Part shown: positions 16,163 through 25,621 of the stretch, in pieces
How positions within the stretch are numbered: position 1 is the stretch's first letter
Layout: every line of letters starts with the position of its first letter
DNA from: Methanobacterium bryantii
GTDB taxonomy: Archaea; Methanobacteriota; Methanobacteria; Methanobacteriales; Methanobacteriaceae
Direction of reading: 5' to 3'
Length of the DNA: 64,000 nucleotides
Assembly (NCBI RefSeq): GCF_002287175.1
Contig: NZ_LMVM01000038.1
Location: 62,001-126,000 of the forward strand
Made by a program: the position numbers and the translations under genes
The notes under the pieces: generated by a model
Databases searched by the model: none
What the model was told of the DNA's origin: nothing
The model's input: the letters and a program-made list of their open reading frames with translations, nothing else

Positions 16163-16306
16163 TTAATTATATTTTTTAAACCCAATTTTAGGGGCGATTT
16201 CTCTGAAGCACTGTCTGCATAACATGAGCCCGTATCTTCTAACGAGTGCAGAATGATCATTGCATCTGCTACACTTTCTTGATGCTTTTCCGTATTTTCT
16301 TGGCAA
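16163..16306 (-). CDS. rps14: 30S ribosomal protein S14 (zinc-binding)
   Basis: uS14 type Z, 47 residues, MPRKYGKASRKCSRCNDHSA, with zinc ligands C12, C15, C30 and C33. The start is TTG at 16304-16306. Its context GGTGATTAATTTG is identical to that of rpsB, and the GGTGAT lies inside the last codons of rpl5, one base upstream, so translation is probably coupled to L5. Confidence 0.95.
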   Translation of the reverse strand: MPRKYGKASRKCSRCNDHSALVRRYGLMLCRQCFREIAPKIGFKKYN

Positions 16307-16307
16307 A

Positions 16308-16826
16308 TTAATCACCTTTAGTTAATATTTTAACCTGGAAATTTTCTTCCATAAATTTGATAGAGTCTTCTTTAGTGACTTTATGTTTATCTGGAACTTT
16401 TCTCCTCTGTATTTTCCTTCGGTTTATCCTGTAACCTGGTTTTTCGAAGGTTATGGAAACATCCATTCCAAATATACCAATATCTGGATCATAACGCATT
16501 CCAGGAATATCTATGTGTTCGTGTATTCCAAATGAAAGATTGCCTTGAGCATCAAATTGAGTTGCTCTTATCCTTCTTTCAATACCTTCCAGTACCATTT
16601 TAATAGCTTTATCAGCTTTTTCACCACGCAGTGTAACTTTACATGCGATAGGCTGCCCTTTTCTGATACCAAATTCAGGGTTTGTAACTTTAGAATAAGT
16701 ACGTACAGGTTGTTGGCCTGTTATGCTTGATAATAATTTTTCAGCCCTTGCAAGCCTTTCTCCACTTTCACCGACACCTATGTTAACGGTTGCTTTGGCT
16801 ATTTTCACTTCTTCCATAGGGTTCAT
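16308..16826 (-). CDS. rpl5: 50S ribosomal protein L5
   Basis: uL5, 172 residues, binds 5S rRNA. It starts MNPMEEVKIAKATVNIGVGE; central GIRKGQPIACKVTLRGEKA and FGIHEHIDIPGMRYDPDIGI are typical of the archaeal form. Its ATG directly follows the S4e stop, and its end carries the ribosome site of S14. Confidence 0.97.
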   Translation of the reverse strand: MNPMEEVKIAKATVNIGVGESGERLARAEKLLSSITGQQPVRTYSKVTNPEFGIRKGQPIACKVTLRGEKADKAIKMVLEGIERRIRATQFDAQGNLSFGIHEHIDIPGMRYDPDIGIFGMDVSITFEKPGYRINRRKIQRRKVPDKHKVTKEDSIKFMEENFQVKILTKGD

Positions 16827-17555
16827 CTATTTACCTCCAGGAAGTGCAATTGCTGGTTCTTCTTTACCGATTACAAAAACGTAATCTTTTAAGGTAAGGA
16901 AAGTTTTTTTATCTTCAGTTTCCATTTCAACAGTGTTAGGCATTGAAGATTTAGTTATGTTAATTTCTTTTATTCTACCAATTTCACCAGTGTGTTTACC
17001 ACCAGTTATAAGACCTATATTGCCTTTTACAAAGTCAATACTGTCTGTTATTTCCTGTTCTGGAACTTTAAGAATTACTACATCCCCAACTTTGTATCCA
17101 TTGTCTACAATATGATTTCTTCCATCATGGAGGTTGAGTTGAGTTTTTCCTCCAGATATGGTGGTTTTTTCTGTAATTTTGCAGAGTTTAAAATCTTTAT
17201 TTTCTGCAACAATGGAGTGGAGTGTTAACCTTCCTTTTTCATCAGGTAAAACCCTGTAAACTTTTTCAGATTTTGGAATTTCAATTACATCCATAAATCC
17301 AACAGGGAACTTGTAATCTTTTCTTGCTCTCCCATCTACAAGAATTTCACCGTTGTTTATAATTCTTTTTGCTTCCCTTGCGTTATCAGCAACGCCGAGG
17401 ATATCACGAACTATAAGGAGTAAAGGTAATGATCCTTCTATAGCATGTGGACCTGCATTTGGTTTGGTGGTCCATTTATTTTCTTTTGGATGAATTGGCC
17501 AGTGTTTTGGTGCTTTGAAACGTTTAAGATGTTTTCTTGATCCCATTATTGCCAT
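16827..17555 (-). CDS. rps4e: 30S ribosomal protein S4e
   Basis: eS4, 242 residues, archaeal/eukaryotic. An N-terminal basic segment (MGSRKHLKRFKAPKHWPIHP) is followed by an S4-like RNA-binding domain (about 38-100), a central domain and a KOW motif near VKGNIGLITGGKHTGEIGRI. The ATG at 17555 follows GGAAGGGAT; an internal ATG three codons later is possible. It is one base from L24. Confidence 0.96.
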   Translation of the reverse strand: MAIMGSRKHLKRFKAPKHWPIHPKENKWTTKPNAGPHAIEGSLPLLLIVRDILGVADNAREAKRIINNGEILVDGRARKDYKFPVGFMDVIEIPKSEKVYRVLPDEKGRLTLHSIVAENKDFKLCKITEKTTISGGKTQLNLHDGRNHIVDNGYKVGDVVILKVPEQEITDSIDFVKGNIGLITGGKHTGEIGRIKEINITKSSMPNTVEMETEDKKTFLTLKDYVFVIGKEEPAIALPGGK

Positions 17556-17556
17556 T

Positions 17557-17910
17557 TTATCCCTTCCTTTCTACTATTTCATTTCTTTCGTCATCATCAA
17601 GATCCAGTTCAACTATTCTTAAGTTGGATGGATGTACTGAGTGATAAACTTGATTCCCATCTGGTTTCTGTACAGAAGCTCCTTCTATAAGGACCCTATA
17701 ATTTTTAATGTCGACTTTTTCAACTTTTCCTTCGTGATCTTTAAAGTCACCGCGCATTACCTGTACAGTATCACCTTTTCTTACAGGGATTGATCTTTTT
17801 CCGTATTGTTCCCTGAGTTCGTCACTTAATGTTACACTCATTAAATTATGACGTACGTGTAAAGGTGCTTTATGGAGGAATTTCCTCTGTTTTCTTGGTT
17901 GTTTTGACAT
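17557..17910 (-). CDS. rpl24: 50S ribosomal protein L24
   Basis: uL24, 117 residues, starting MSKQPRKQRKFLHKAPLHVR, with the KOW motif VRKGDTVQVMRGDFKDHEGK. An in-frame GTG three codons upstream is part of the GGTGAT ribosome site, so ATG 17908-17910 is preferred. It sits between L14 and S4e. Confidence 0.96.
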   Translation of the reverse strand: MSKQPRKQRKFLHKAPLHVRHNLMSVTLSDELREQYGKRSIPVRKGDTVQVMRGDFKDHEGKVEKVDIKNYRVLIEGASVQKPDGNQVYHSVHPSNLRIVELDLDDDERNEIVERKG

Positions 17911-17928
17911 TATAATCACCTAAAAATT

Positions 17929-18327
17929 TTAAACTATTGTACTTGCAGCGCTTCCGATACCAGGCCATCTTTCAGCTGCTTCTTTTGCAACTGGACCTCT
18001 TATTTCAGAACCCTTTAAAACACCTTCAGGGCTAATTATAACTGCTGCATTATCTTCAAATTTAACCCTTAGGCCATCTGCCCTTTTATATTCTTTTTTC
18101 TGTCTTACGACTACTGCAGTCATGACTTCTTTTCTCATGTCTACAGTTCCTTTTTTAACAGAAACTATGATCATATCACCAACACCAGCAATTGCAAGTC
18201 TTCGTCTTACACCTTTGTATCCTTTAACAGATACTATTTCAACTTCTCTTGCACCTGTGTTGTCAACGCATTGAAGTCTGGCACCGATAGGTAAAACTCT
18301 TGTAACATTTGAGCTGATAGCTTTCAT
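17929..18327 (-). CDS. rpl14: 50S ribosomal protein L14
   Basis: uL14, 132 residues, starting MKAISSNVTRVLPIGARLQC; central KGYKGVRRRLAIAGVGDMII and the GPVAKEAAERWPGIGSAAST tail are typical. A longer frame from 18360 lies inside S17 and has no homology support; the ATG at 18325-18327, one base after the S17 stop, is used. Confidence 0.97.
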   Translation of the reverse strand: MKAISSNVTRVLPIGARLQCVDNTGAREVEIVSVKGYKGVRRRLAIAGVGDMIIVSVKKGTVDMRKEVMTAVVVRQKKEYKRADGLRVKFEDNAAVIISPEGVLKGSEIRGPVAKEAAERWPGIGSAASTIV

Positions 18328-18328
18328 T

Positions 18329-18649
18329 TTACTTATCTCCCTTGACTTCGATAACCACAAAATTTTTTGTTTTACTTAGTGGTCTGCATTCTGCAATTTT
18401 TACTGAATCGCCTACGTTAACGTCTATGCAGTCTGGTAGGTGTGCTTGTATTTTTGATTTCCTTTTTTCATATCTTTCGTATTTTCGAATAAATTTGTAG
18501 AAACTTCTTTCTACTGTAATTGTCCTTTCTGCCTTGTTACTTGTAACTATACCTTCTAATATTTGGCCTCTTACAGGAAGAGTGCCATGAAACGGACAGT
18601 TAGGATCTTCACATTTTTCTTTAGGTTCTGTAACGTCGATACCTATCAT
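18329..18649 (-). CDS. rps17: 30S ribosomal protein S17
   Basis: uS17, 106 residues, the archaeal form with the N-terminal C/H segment CEDPNCPFHGTLPVRGQILE. The OB-fold core contains RTITVERSFYKFIRKYERYE and VGDSVKIAECRPLSKTKNFV. Its start lies 4 bp after the Rpp29 stop. Confidence 0.97.
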   Translation of the reverse strand: MIGIDVTEPKEKCEDPNCPFHGTLPVRGQILEGIVTSNKAERTITVERSFYKFIRKYERYEKRKSKIQAHLPDCIDVNVGDSVKIAECRPLSKTKNFVVIEVKGDK

Positions 18650-18653
18650 GTTA

Positions 18654-18935
18654 TCACCAAAATTTCCGGAATTTCTTTTTTATTCTATCTTCAGGGCGAG
18701 CAATGATAATCTTACCCTCTACTTCAACAATACTGCCATCAGGCAAATAAAAATGAAAAGTTGCAACTCCCTTGGGAATTATTTTTTCAGTGCTATCCGT
18801 TTCAATTCGAATAGTACTCTTAGTTTCGTCAACAACTTTTCCTTTGATTCCAATAAATTCTTCATGAGTGCTGCCTGCAATCTTCACAGGGAGCCCAATT
18901 AACTCATGACGAAATATGTTTTTAGGAGTTATCAT
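18654..18935 (-). CDS. rnp1: RNase P protein component 1 (Rpp29/Pop4)
   Basis: A 93-residue archaeal Rpp29 homolog, a protein of RNase P that processes tRNA 5' ends. It has the Sm-like core with RHELIGLPVKIAGSTHEEFI and GIKGKVVDETKSTIRIET, and a basic end IKKKFRKFW. It is the first gene after a 239-bp spacer with its own TATA-like element. Its place between S17 and aIF1 is typical of euryarchaea. Confidence 0.94.
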   Translation of the reverse strand: MITPKNIFRHELIGLPVKIAGSTHEEFIGIKGKVVDETKSTIRIETDSTEKIIPKGVATFHFYLPDGSIVEVEGKIIIARPEDRIKKKFRKFW

Positions 18936-19063
18936 TTTTTAATAGTATTTGAAAGTCTCATTACTTTGTGCGATCCAGATACTTTGGACCCTGAGATTCA
19001 CTTGATATTACTGAATTTTACTGATCTGAATTTTAAAATTTCAAAACCCTCAAATCAGAATAT

Positions 19064-19119
19064 AATTTGGAGCAAAGCTCTGCGTTTCATCCTTGAAAAT
19101 CAAAGATTTTTGTTTTCAG
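19064..19119. repeat. Two hairpin units in the rnp1 leader
   Basis: GGAGCAAAGCTC around 19069-19080 and CTTGAAAATC, loop AAA, GATTTTTGTTTTCAGG around 19092-19119. They lie between the putative rnp1 TATA box and the gene, so they would be in the leader RNA. Confidence 0.55.
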
Positions 19120-19132
19120 GACAAATGAACAA

Positions 19133-19142
19133 GCTTATAAAC
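19133..19142 (-). promoter_or_regulatory. Possible TATA box for rnp1-S17 and downstream genes
   Basis: GTTTATAAGC on the minus strand in the 239-bp gap behind the SUI1 gene. Start would be near 19110, leaving a long leader of about 170 nt with hairpin units. It would allow separate transcription of the rnp1-to-cbf5 part of the operon. Confidence 0.4.
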
Positions 19143-19174
19143 ACATTGCTTGTGCTCCATTTTCGTCTGCAAAA

Positions 19175-19480
19175 TTATCTTATCTCTATGGTATCTGAAG
19201 AAAAACCCATATTAGCCAGAACCTGTTTGACCTTCTGTTTATGATCCCCTTGAAGCTCAATCTGACCTTTTTTAGCTGTTCCTCCACAGGCACATTTTGC
19301 CTTAAGTTCTTTTGTCAGTTCCCTAATATCAATATCGTGCTCATCTATACCTTCTACGATGGTCATAAGCTTTCCGAATCGCCTTCTTACTGTGTATACT
19401 TTAACTTTCTGAATCTCTCGAGCTATTTCCTCACAGACACAAAGTTCTTCTGGAAGACCACATATTTCACAGACTTTCAT
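19175..19480 (-). CDS. Translation initiation factor aIF1 (SUI1 family)
   Basis: A 101-residue SUI1/eIF1 homolog, which helps start-codon selection on the small subunit. It has an N-terminal cysteine cluster CEICGLPEELCVCEE and the SUI1 core RRRFGKLMTIVEGIDEHDID, then KCACGGTAKKGQIELQGDHK. It lies 5 bp after L29 and closes the first part of the S10 operon. Confidence 0.95.
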   Translation of the reverse strand: MKVCEICGLPEELCVCEEIAREIQKVKVYTVRRRFGKLMTIVEGIDEHDIDIRELTKELKAKCACGGTAKKGQIELQGDHKQKVKQVLANMGFSSDTIEIR

Positions 19481-19485
19481 CTATT

Positions 19486-19692
19486 TTACTTCTCCCTCTG
19501 TTTTTCGTTCATTATGGTAAGGACACGTGCAATTGTTCTTTTAAGTTCTTTAATTTTTCCAGGGTTATCATAAACTCCGGCTGCAGAACTTTTTGAAACA
19601 TTTTTTGCATATTCTGCTTTGAGTTCATCCAGTTTTTTCTGGGCTTCCTCAATATCCATTTCACGTATTTCTTTGCTCCTTAATATTACCAT
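19486..19692 (-). CDS. rpl29: 50S ribosomal protein L29
   Basis: uL29, 68 residues: two long helices with RSKEIREMDIEEAQKKLDEL and the end IKELKRTIARVLTIMNEKQR. It lies 38 bp after the S3 stop. It forms the rim of the peptide exit tunnel and the docking site for the signal recognition particle and Sec. Confidence 0.95.
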   Translation of the reverse strand: MVILRSKEIREMDIEEAQKKLDELKAEYAKNVSKSSAAGVYDNPGKIKELKRTIARVLTIMNEKQREK

Positions 19693-19730
19693 GTCATTCC
19701 ATCCCTTTTATATTTATTGTATCCGTCATT

Positions 19731-20591
19731 CTATTCTGTTTTCTCTGGTTCTTCTTGTGCTTCTTTTGTATCTTCTTCGTCTTCACTTGTTTCTTCTGGT
19801 TCTTCTTGTGTTTCTGGTTCTTTTGATTCTTCTGATTCTTCGGAGGTAGTATCTTCGATTTCACTTGTTTCTTCAGCTGCTTCTTCTTCGACTTCTTCAG
19901 AAATTGCACTAGGTTTTTCTTCTACTTCTTCAGGGGACTCTTCAACTTCTTCTGTTTCTACAGTTTCTGTAACTGCTTCAACTTCTGGTTCTTCAGTTTC
20001 AACCTTTATGATATCCACTTTATCAGGTAAAACCATTCCCGGTGGCATAATTCTAACATATATTCCCAGAACACCAGGTTTTAGTTGAACTGTTGCAAAT
20101 CCAGATCTGACAAATCTTGTGGATGGTTCACCACATTTTTTAAGGTATCCATCGTTGAATTTTGCAGTTGCAGATCTTGCACCTCTTATTTTACCAGAAA
20201 TTGTAACTTCTACACCCTGTGCTCCAGCACCCATAATTCTTCTAAGTGCTGTGTATGCAACTCTCCTAAAGTGCATTCCACGCTGTAGCATTGCTGCGAT
20301 TTTATGAGCCATTATTTTTGGGTTAAGTTCAGGAACGTCAACTTCTTTAACTTCTACTTGAGGATTTTCAAGTCCATAGTTTGATTTTAAAGTTTGAGTT
20401 ATGTTACGGACGGTTTTTCCACCTCTTCCTATAACCATACCTGGGCGTTCTGCATAAACAACAACCATTGTACCTAAAGGAGTTAGTTGGACTTCCATTC
20501 CACCATATCCAGCTCTTTCAAGCTCACTTTCAAGGTATTCATCAATCCTTGTCCTTTTAAGACCTTCTGTAACGAAATCTTTTTCAATCAT
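19731..20591 (-). CDS. rps3: 30S ribosomal protein S3 with a long acidic tail
   Basis: uS3, 286 residues. The KH domain (about residues 1-90, with PGMVIGRGGKTVRNITQTLK) and C-terminal S3 domain (to about residue 195) are normal. After that comes a tail of about 90 residues made almost wholly of Glu, Asp, Ser, Thr and Pro, for example in blocks like EEVEESPEEVEEKP. Such tails vary in length between archaea. The stop is well defined, and L29 follows. Confidence 0.96.
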   Translation of the reverse strand: MIEKDFVTEGLKRTRIDEYLESELERAGYGGMEVQLTPLGTMVVVYAERPGMVIGRGGKTVRNITQTLKSNYGLENPQVEVKEVDVPELNPKIMAHKIAAMLQRGMHFRRVAYTALRRIMGAGAQGVEVTISGKIRGARSATAKFNDGYLKKCGEPSTRFVRSGFATVQLKPGVLGIYVRIMPPGMVLPDKVDIIKVETEEPEVEAVTETVETEEVEESPEEVEEKPSAISEEVEEEAAEETSEIEDTTSEESEESKEPETQEEPEETSEDEEDTKEAQEEPEKTE

Positions 20592-20596
20592 GTAAT

Positions 20597-21058
20597 CTAT
20601 GCCTCCCCTAGAACAATTTGTACGTGTGTAGTTGGTGTGTTAAATGGGCTAGCCCTTCCGAAAGCTCTTGGGGTCCATCCTCGTATTACATATCCCCTGT
20701 GGCTGGATATATGCATTATCTTGAGATTTTCTGTATCAAGGCCTTTATATTCAGCGTTTGCTTCAGCATTTTTGAGTATGTCAAGGATCTGTTTTGCAGC
20801 TTTAACTGGATATCTACCAGTTGGCCATCCCCCAATTCCTCTTTTGTGACCTACTTTTTTGTTATGCCTTTTAAATGGAACCGCAGTTTTCATTTCAATT
20901 ACGTCTTCAAGGTAAGCTTCAGCTTTTTCTACCTTCATTCCTCTTATCTTGTTACATATCTCAACAGCATGTTTTGGAGAGATCTTAAGAGATCTTCCAA
21001 GAGCTTTTGCTGTTTTAGACTTATCGTCGTCTGTAAAAGCGTAGTTAATCTTTGCCAT
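20597..21058 (-). CDS. rpl22: 50S ribosomal protein L22
   Basis: uL22, 153 residues, archaeal L17-type. It starts MAKINYAFTDDDKSKTAKAL; the exit-tunnel loop region contains HKRGIGGWPTGRYPVKAAKQ and RGWTPRAFGRASPFNTPTTH. It lies 5 bp before S3 and 12 bp after S19. Confidence 0.97.
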   Translation of the reverse strand: MAKINYAFTDDDKSKTAKALGRSLKISPKHAVEICNKIRGMKVEKAEAYLEDVIEMKTAVPFKRHNKKVGHKRGIGGWPTGRYPVKAAKQILDILKNAEANAEYKGLDTENLKIMHISSHRGYVIRGWTPRAFGRASPFNTPTTHVQIVLGEA

Positions 21059-21070
21059 TGTATTCTCTCC

Positions 21071-21481
21071 TTATTTAAGAGGTACGAACATAGATGACCT
21101 TGTAGCACCCATTCCCGGATCTCCGTGTTCTACTCGTTTTCTTGTTGGTGCAAATTCTCCGAAGTAACATCCAATCATTTCTGGCTGAATTGTAACTTCA
21201 GTAAATTCTTTCCCGTTGTAAATTCCAAAGGTTACTCCAACCATTTCTGGAAGGACAATCATATCCCTACAATGGGTTTTAATTATTTGAGGTCTTCCGC
21301 CCTTGTTTTCATCCTTTTTTAATTTTCTAATTTTTTCGAGTACTTTTTTCTGCCTTGGTAAAAATCCTCTTTTTAAGGATCTCCTCTGTCTGGATGGGAA
21401 CAGATCTATAACGTTGTCCAATGGCATTTGCTGTAACTCTTCTAAAGTATAACCGCGATATACAAATTCTTTTCTAGCCAA
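21071..21481 (-). CDS. rps19: 30S ribosomal protein S19
   Basis: uS19, 136 residues, with the archaeal N-terminal extension EFVYRGYTLEELQQMPLDNV and the core IKTHCRDMIVLPEMVGVTFG, then IGCYFGEFAPTRKRVEHGDP. It is separated from L2 by a 154-bp spacer that contains a hairpin array. Confidence 0.97.
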   Translation of the reverse strand: MARKEFVYRGYTLEELQQMPLDNVIDLFPSRQRRSLKRGFLPRQKKVLEKIRKLKKDENKGGRPQIIKTHCRDMIVLPEMVGVTFGIYNGKEFTEVTIQPEMIGCYFGEFAPTRKRVEHGDPGMGATRSSMFVPLK

Positions 21482-21511
21482 TTAGTCTCCTCCTTATAAC
21501 TTATTTTAACA

Positions 21512-21612
21512 CTTGAAAATCTAAAGATTTTCGGTGTTTGAAAATTAAAAATTTTCAACAACGAAAAATCTAAGATTTTTCGAATGCCCCAAACACTAAG
21601 TGTTTTAGGGTT
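21512..21612. repeat. Hairpin array inside the S10 operon, four units
   Basis: Units at 21513-21534 (TTGAAAATC/GATTTTCGG), 21536-21559 (TTGAAAATT/AATTTTCAA), 21562-21582 (CGAAAAATC, loop TAA) and 21588-21610 (CCCAAACACT/AGTGTTTTAGGG). One example of each of the three core classes is present. They lie between the L2 stop and the S19 start, so they are transcribed within the operon. Confidence 0.85.
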
Positions 21613-21635
21613 TCCCTTTTTCAAATATCTTAAAT

Positions 21636-22361
21636 TTATCTTCTTCGCCCTGTTCTCTTAGCAGCAATTGAACCAACTTTTCTTCCTGCTGGCGCATGTC
21701 TTGAAACTGTAGTTGGCCTTCCTGGATGTTGTCTGTTTCCACCACCGTGTGGGTGATCTACAGCATTCATTGCTACTCCTCTAACACTAACATTCTTTTT
21801 ACCTTTAGCATTTAAAGCATAGAATCTGTTTCCAGCTTTGAGGAATGGTTTTTCCTTTCTTCCCCCTCCAGCAACGACTCCGATTGTTGCTCTACAGGCA
21901 GGGTTGAATGCTTTCAATTCTCCAGATGGCAATTCAACGATTGCCTTTCCTACATCATGGGTTATTAAAGAAGCGTAAGTACCAGATGATTTAACGAATT
22001 TTCCGCCATCTCCTGGATTTTTTTCAAGATTATATAATGGTGTACCTTCTGGAATTTGTGCAAGTGGTAATGCATTTCCAGCCTTTATTGGTGCTGAAAC
22101 TCCAAATTCTATATCATCATTTATTTGTACACTTTCCGGCGCTAAAACAAGTAACTTTTCGCCATTTTCAAACTTTACTAATGCCACTGGTGCACTTCTT
22201 CCAGGGTCATGAATAATGTCGGCAATTTTTCCTTTTAAACTGCCTTCTTTCTCTATACTGTCATATGATCGGTATTCGATTTTTCCTTTAAATCGATGCG
22301 ATGCACTTCTGTGAGTAGGGGTTCCCCGTCCTCTCCTCTGTGATATCAAACGTTTTCCCAT
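21636..22361 (-). CDS. rpl2: 50S ribosomal protein L2
   Basis: uL2, 241 residues, starting MGKRLISQRRGRGTPTHRSA. The peptidyl-transferase proximal loop GVAMNAVDHPHGGGNRQHPG with the conserved histidine is present, and the C-terminus is basic. It follows L23 by 63 bp. Confidence 0.98.
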   Translation of the reverse strand: MGKRLISQRRGRGTPTHRSASHRFKGKIEYRSYDSIEKEGSLKGKIADIIHDPGRSAPVALVKFENGEKLLVLAPESVQINDDIEFGVSAPIKAGNALPLAQIPEGTPLYNLEKNPGDGGKFVKSSGTYASLITHDVGKAIVELPSGELKAFNPACRATIGVVAGGGRKEKPFLKAGNRFYALNAKGKKNVSVRGVAMNAVDHPHGGGNRQHPGRPTTVSRHAPAGRKVGSIAAKRTGRRR

Positions 22362-22424
22362 TTTTTATTCCTCCATACATGACCTCAAAAGGTCTTTGCG
22401 GATATCAAATTAAATTAAAGAATA

Positions 22425-22685
22425 TTAGAATACTCCCATTTTAACTGCTATATCCTCTGCGCTATGTTCTGCTGCCAATTTAATATAGGCTATTTTTACA
22501 CCCTTAGATGTAACCTGTGTGTTTACTCTTTCCACTTTAACAGCGTAAAGGTCTTCAAATGCATTTTTGATCTCAGACTTTCTAGCAGTCCTTAATACTG
22601 CAAAGGTTAGTTCATTTTTTTGATCAATTGCATTCATACTTTTTTCTGTTAAATGAGGTTTTATTATTATTGAATAAGGATCCAT
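22425..22685 (-). CDS. rpl23: 50S ribosomal protein L23
   Basis: uL23, 86 residues, starting MDPYSIIIKPHLTEKSMNAI, with ELTFAVLRTARKSEIKNAFE and the core that borders the exit tunnel. It lies 18 bp after L4. Confidence 0.97.
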   Translation of the reverse strand: MDPYSIIIKPHLTEKSMNAIDQKNELTFAVLRTARKSEIKNAFEDLYAVKVERVNTQVTSKGVKIAYIKLAAEHSAEDIAVKMGVF

Positions 22686-22703
22686 GTTTACACGTCCTTT
22701 AAC

Positions 22704-23486
22704 TTATTGGAAAAGTTCACCTATCTTTTCAATTGCAGATCTAGTGAATATTGTAAATCTTCCAGGATGTGTACCTGGTGCTAAAAGTTCGGTGTTTAAA
22801 TTTTCAACAGATACAATGTCAACGCCAGGGTGGTTTCTTGCACCTAAACTTATTCCTTTATCTTCCCCAACAACTATTAGTGGTCCTTTTGGTACTTTGT
22901 ATTTCCTACCCCTCATTTTACCTTTTCCGGCTCTAATTGTTTTACCGGTTTTGGCTCTGACAATGTCATCCATTATTCCAAGTTTTTTAAATATTTCTCT
23001 TGTTTCTTTAGTGCTTTTAATTTTAGCTAATTCATCATCAATTACAAACGGAACCTGAGGCACATTTTCAATTTTGTGTCCTCTGTTTTCTACCAATTCT
23101 TTGTTTGTAGTTGCAGCAATTGCTGATCTTATTGCTAATCTTCTTTCTTTCCTGTTTATTTTCTCATGGTAAACCTTTATAGGCCTTGGTGGGTGTGCTT
23201 TTCTACCACCTACAGCTTGAGGTACAAATGCTGCTTTAGAACCTGCAGGGTGTCTGCTTCCTTTTACACGAGGCACCATTGCTGCACCACGACCAGAACC
23301 GTAAGATTCTGCAGTTGTTCTTTTTCCTGCCATAGGGTCTGTACCCCATGGTTGAATCCTTGCTGTTTGTGAAGAAATGACTGCTCTTTTAATGATGTCT
23401 GGTCTAAATTCTTCGTTGAAAATATCAGGTAGCTTGATTTCGTCTATGACTTCGCCTTCCAGTGAATAAACCTTGATCTTTTTCAT
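22704..23486 (-). CDS. rpl4: 50S ribosomal protein L4
   Basis: uL4, 260 residues, the archaeal L1e/L4 type. It starts MKKIKVYSLEGEVIDEIKLP; the long tunnel loop contains GRGAAMVPRVKGSRHPAGSK and VGGRKAHPPRPIKVYHEKIN. It lies 42 bp after L3. Confidence 0.97.
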   Translation of the reverse strand: MKKIKVYSLEGEVIDEIKLPDIFNEEFRPDIIKRAVISSQTARIQPWGTDPMAGKRTTAESYGSGRGAAMVPRVKGSRHPAGSKAAFVPQAVGGRKAHPPRPIKVYHEKINRKERRLAIRSAIAATTNKELVENRGHKIENVPQVPFVIDDELAKIKSTKETREIFKKLGIMDDIVRAKTGKTIRAGKGKMRGRKYKVPKGPLIVVGEDKGISLGARNHPGVDIVSVENLNTELLAPGTHPGRFTIFTRSAIEKIGELFQ

Positions 23487-23528
23487 TTAATATCCCTCTT
23501 TAATTTTCCAAATATGATATGATTAATT

Positions 23529-24539
<1,011 letters not shown>

Positions 24540-24569
24540 TTTAATTTACCTCCTTACTTAACAATTCAT

Positions 24570-25397
24570 TCAATTTTCCGAGTTCTCTGCATTTAAAAGT
24601 AGATTAAATGCAGATAAAGTTGTTAAAACCGCCTCTTCAGTCCTTATAGTAGCAGTTCCTTGAGATGGAACTGTATTTACTTCAAGATCTATTATGTTTT
24701 TTCGGCCCTGAATAAGTTCATGCAAGCCTGAATAAGGACCACCAAACAAAATAGCCAAATGTTTGGCATCTTTTATCTTGTGCTTTACTTCATCTAAAAT
24801 AGAAGTGATGGGCTCTGCATATCTAGAAGTTCCAATAACAAAATCGGGTTTTACTTCTAATATGCTTTCATACAAGTCCTTATAAGTAGATAAAACCTCA
24901 TAACCCCAGTAAGAATCGGGTTTGTCTGGTTCTATTAATATATGTTCTTTCGAAAGTTTAACTATGCGAAAGCTAAATATTTTATTTATGCTGAGTTTTT
25001 CACGACAAAGTGCGAGTCTATCCGCACCAATATCGACCATTGTACCTCTTCTTGTCCTTTTTACGGTGAACCCTTGCCTATAATCGCCCACTTGAGGTTC
25101 ATCTGTAGGATGGTGAGGAGTTCTAAGCGGTGGAAGAATTCCCACGTTTTTTAATTCCCTTGTGATTGGAAATACCTTTTTTCGAAGGTATTGAGGCGTA
25201 TTCATATAAGTGAGAACATCACTAATAAACTTTACCTCTTTACTATCAGAAATATCGTTGTAAACAACAATCTTATCAGCTTTAAATATTGCCGCAGATC
25301 TACCAATCAGCCCTACCTTGTAAGTCTTTATCCTCAAATCTTTACTCTCAGCAGTTATTGAGGCAGGTATAAAAATGGATAAATGTCTTAGTGTCAT
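24570..25397 (-). CDS. SPOUT-family RNA methyltransferase (MTH1/C9orf114-like)
   Basis: A 275-residue protein of the trefoil-knot SPOUT superfamily, related to MTH1 of Methanothermobacter and human SPOUT1/C9orf114. The central OB-like insertion (about 85-165, TVKRTRRGTMVDIGADRLAL) and the knot region (ILFGGPYSGLHELI, then NTVPSQGTATIRTEEAVLTT near the end) support S-adenosylmethionine binding. The RNA target is not known from the sequence. It is the first gene of the ribosomal protein operon, so a ribosome-assembly or rRNA modification role is likely. Confidence 0.88.
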   Translation of the reverse strand: MTLRHLSIFIPASITAESKDLRIKTYKVGLIGRSAAIFKADKIVVYNDISDSKEVKFISDVLTYMNTPQYLRKKVFPITRELKNVGILPPLRTPHHPTDEPQVGDYRQGFTVKRTRRGTMVDIGADRLALCREKLSINKIFSFRIVKLSKEHILIEPDKPDSYWGYEVLSTYKDLYESILEVKPDFVIGTSRYAEPITSILDEVKHKIKDAKHLAILFGGPYSGLHELIQGRKNIIDLEVNTVPSQGTATIRTEEAVLTTLSAFNLLLNAENSEN

Positions 25398-25420
25398 TTA
25401 CCACTATCTGTTTTCTATCT

Positions 25421-25475
25421 TTTATATATATATAGTGTACAACCTTTTTAGATTTAGCTTAAGTTATATATAAAT
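25421..25475 (-). promoter_or_regulatory. Promoter region of the ribosomal protein operon
   Basis: Two TATA-like stretches on the minus strand precede the SPOUT gene: ATTTATATATAA (25464-25475), about 70 bp upstream and suited to a 40-nt leader, and a run of TATATA repeats (25421-25436), which would give an almost leaderless start. The first is the better match to methanogen TATA boxes. The rest of the 224-bp gap is AT-rich without other visible signals. Confidence 0.5.
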
Positions 25476-25621
25476 ACTAAGATACAATGTTATTACTCTT
25501 AAAATTATTTTATAATAATTTATGATTTAAGGCTATTTAATAGTTTGGATATCAAATAACATCACTAATTATGGCGTTTTTTATATATAAATATTGTGGG
25601 AAGTTAAACCCTCTATTTTAT

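Noticed and set aside
19694..19909. Lysine-rich 71-residue frame near the end of rps3
   Set aside because: It is the shifted reading of the purine-rich DNA of the S3 acidic tail.
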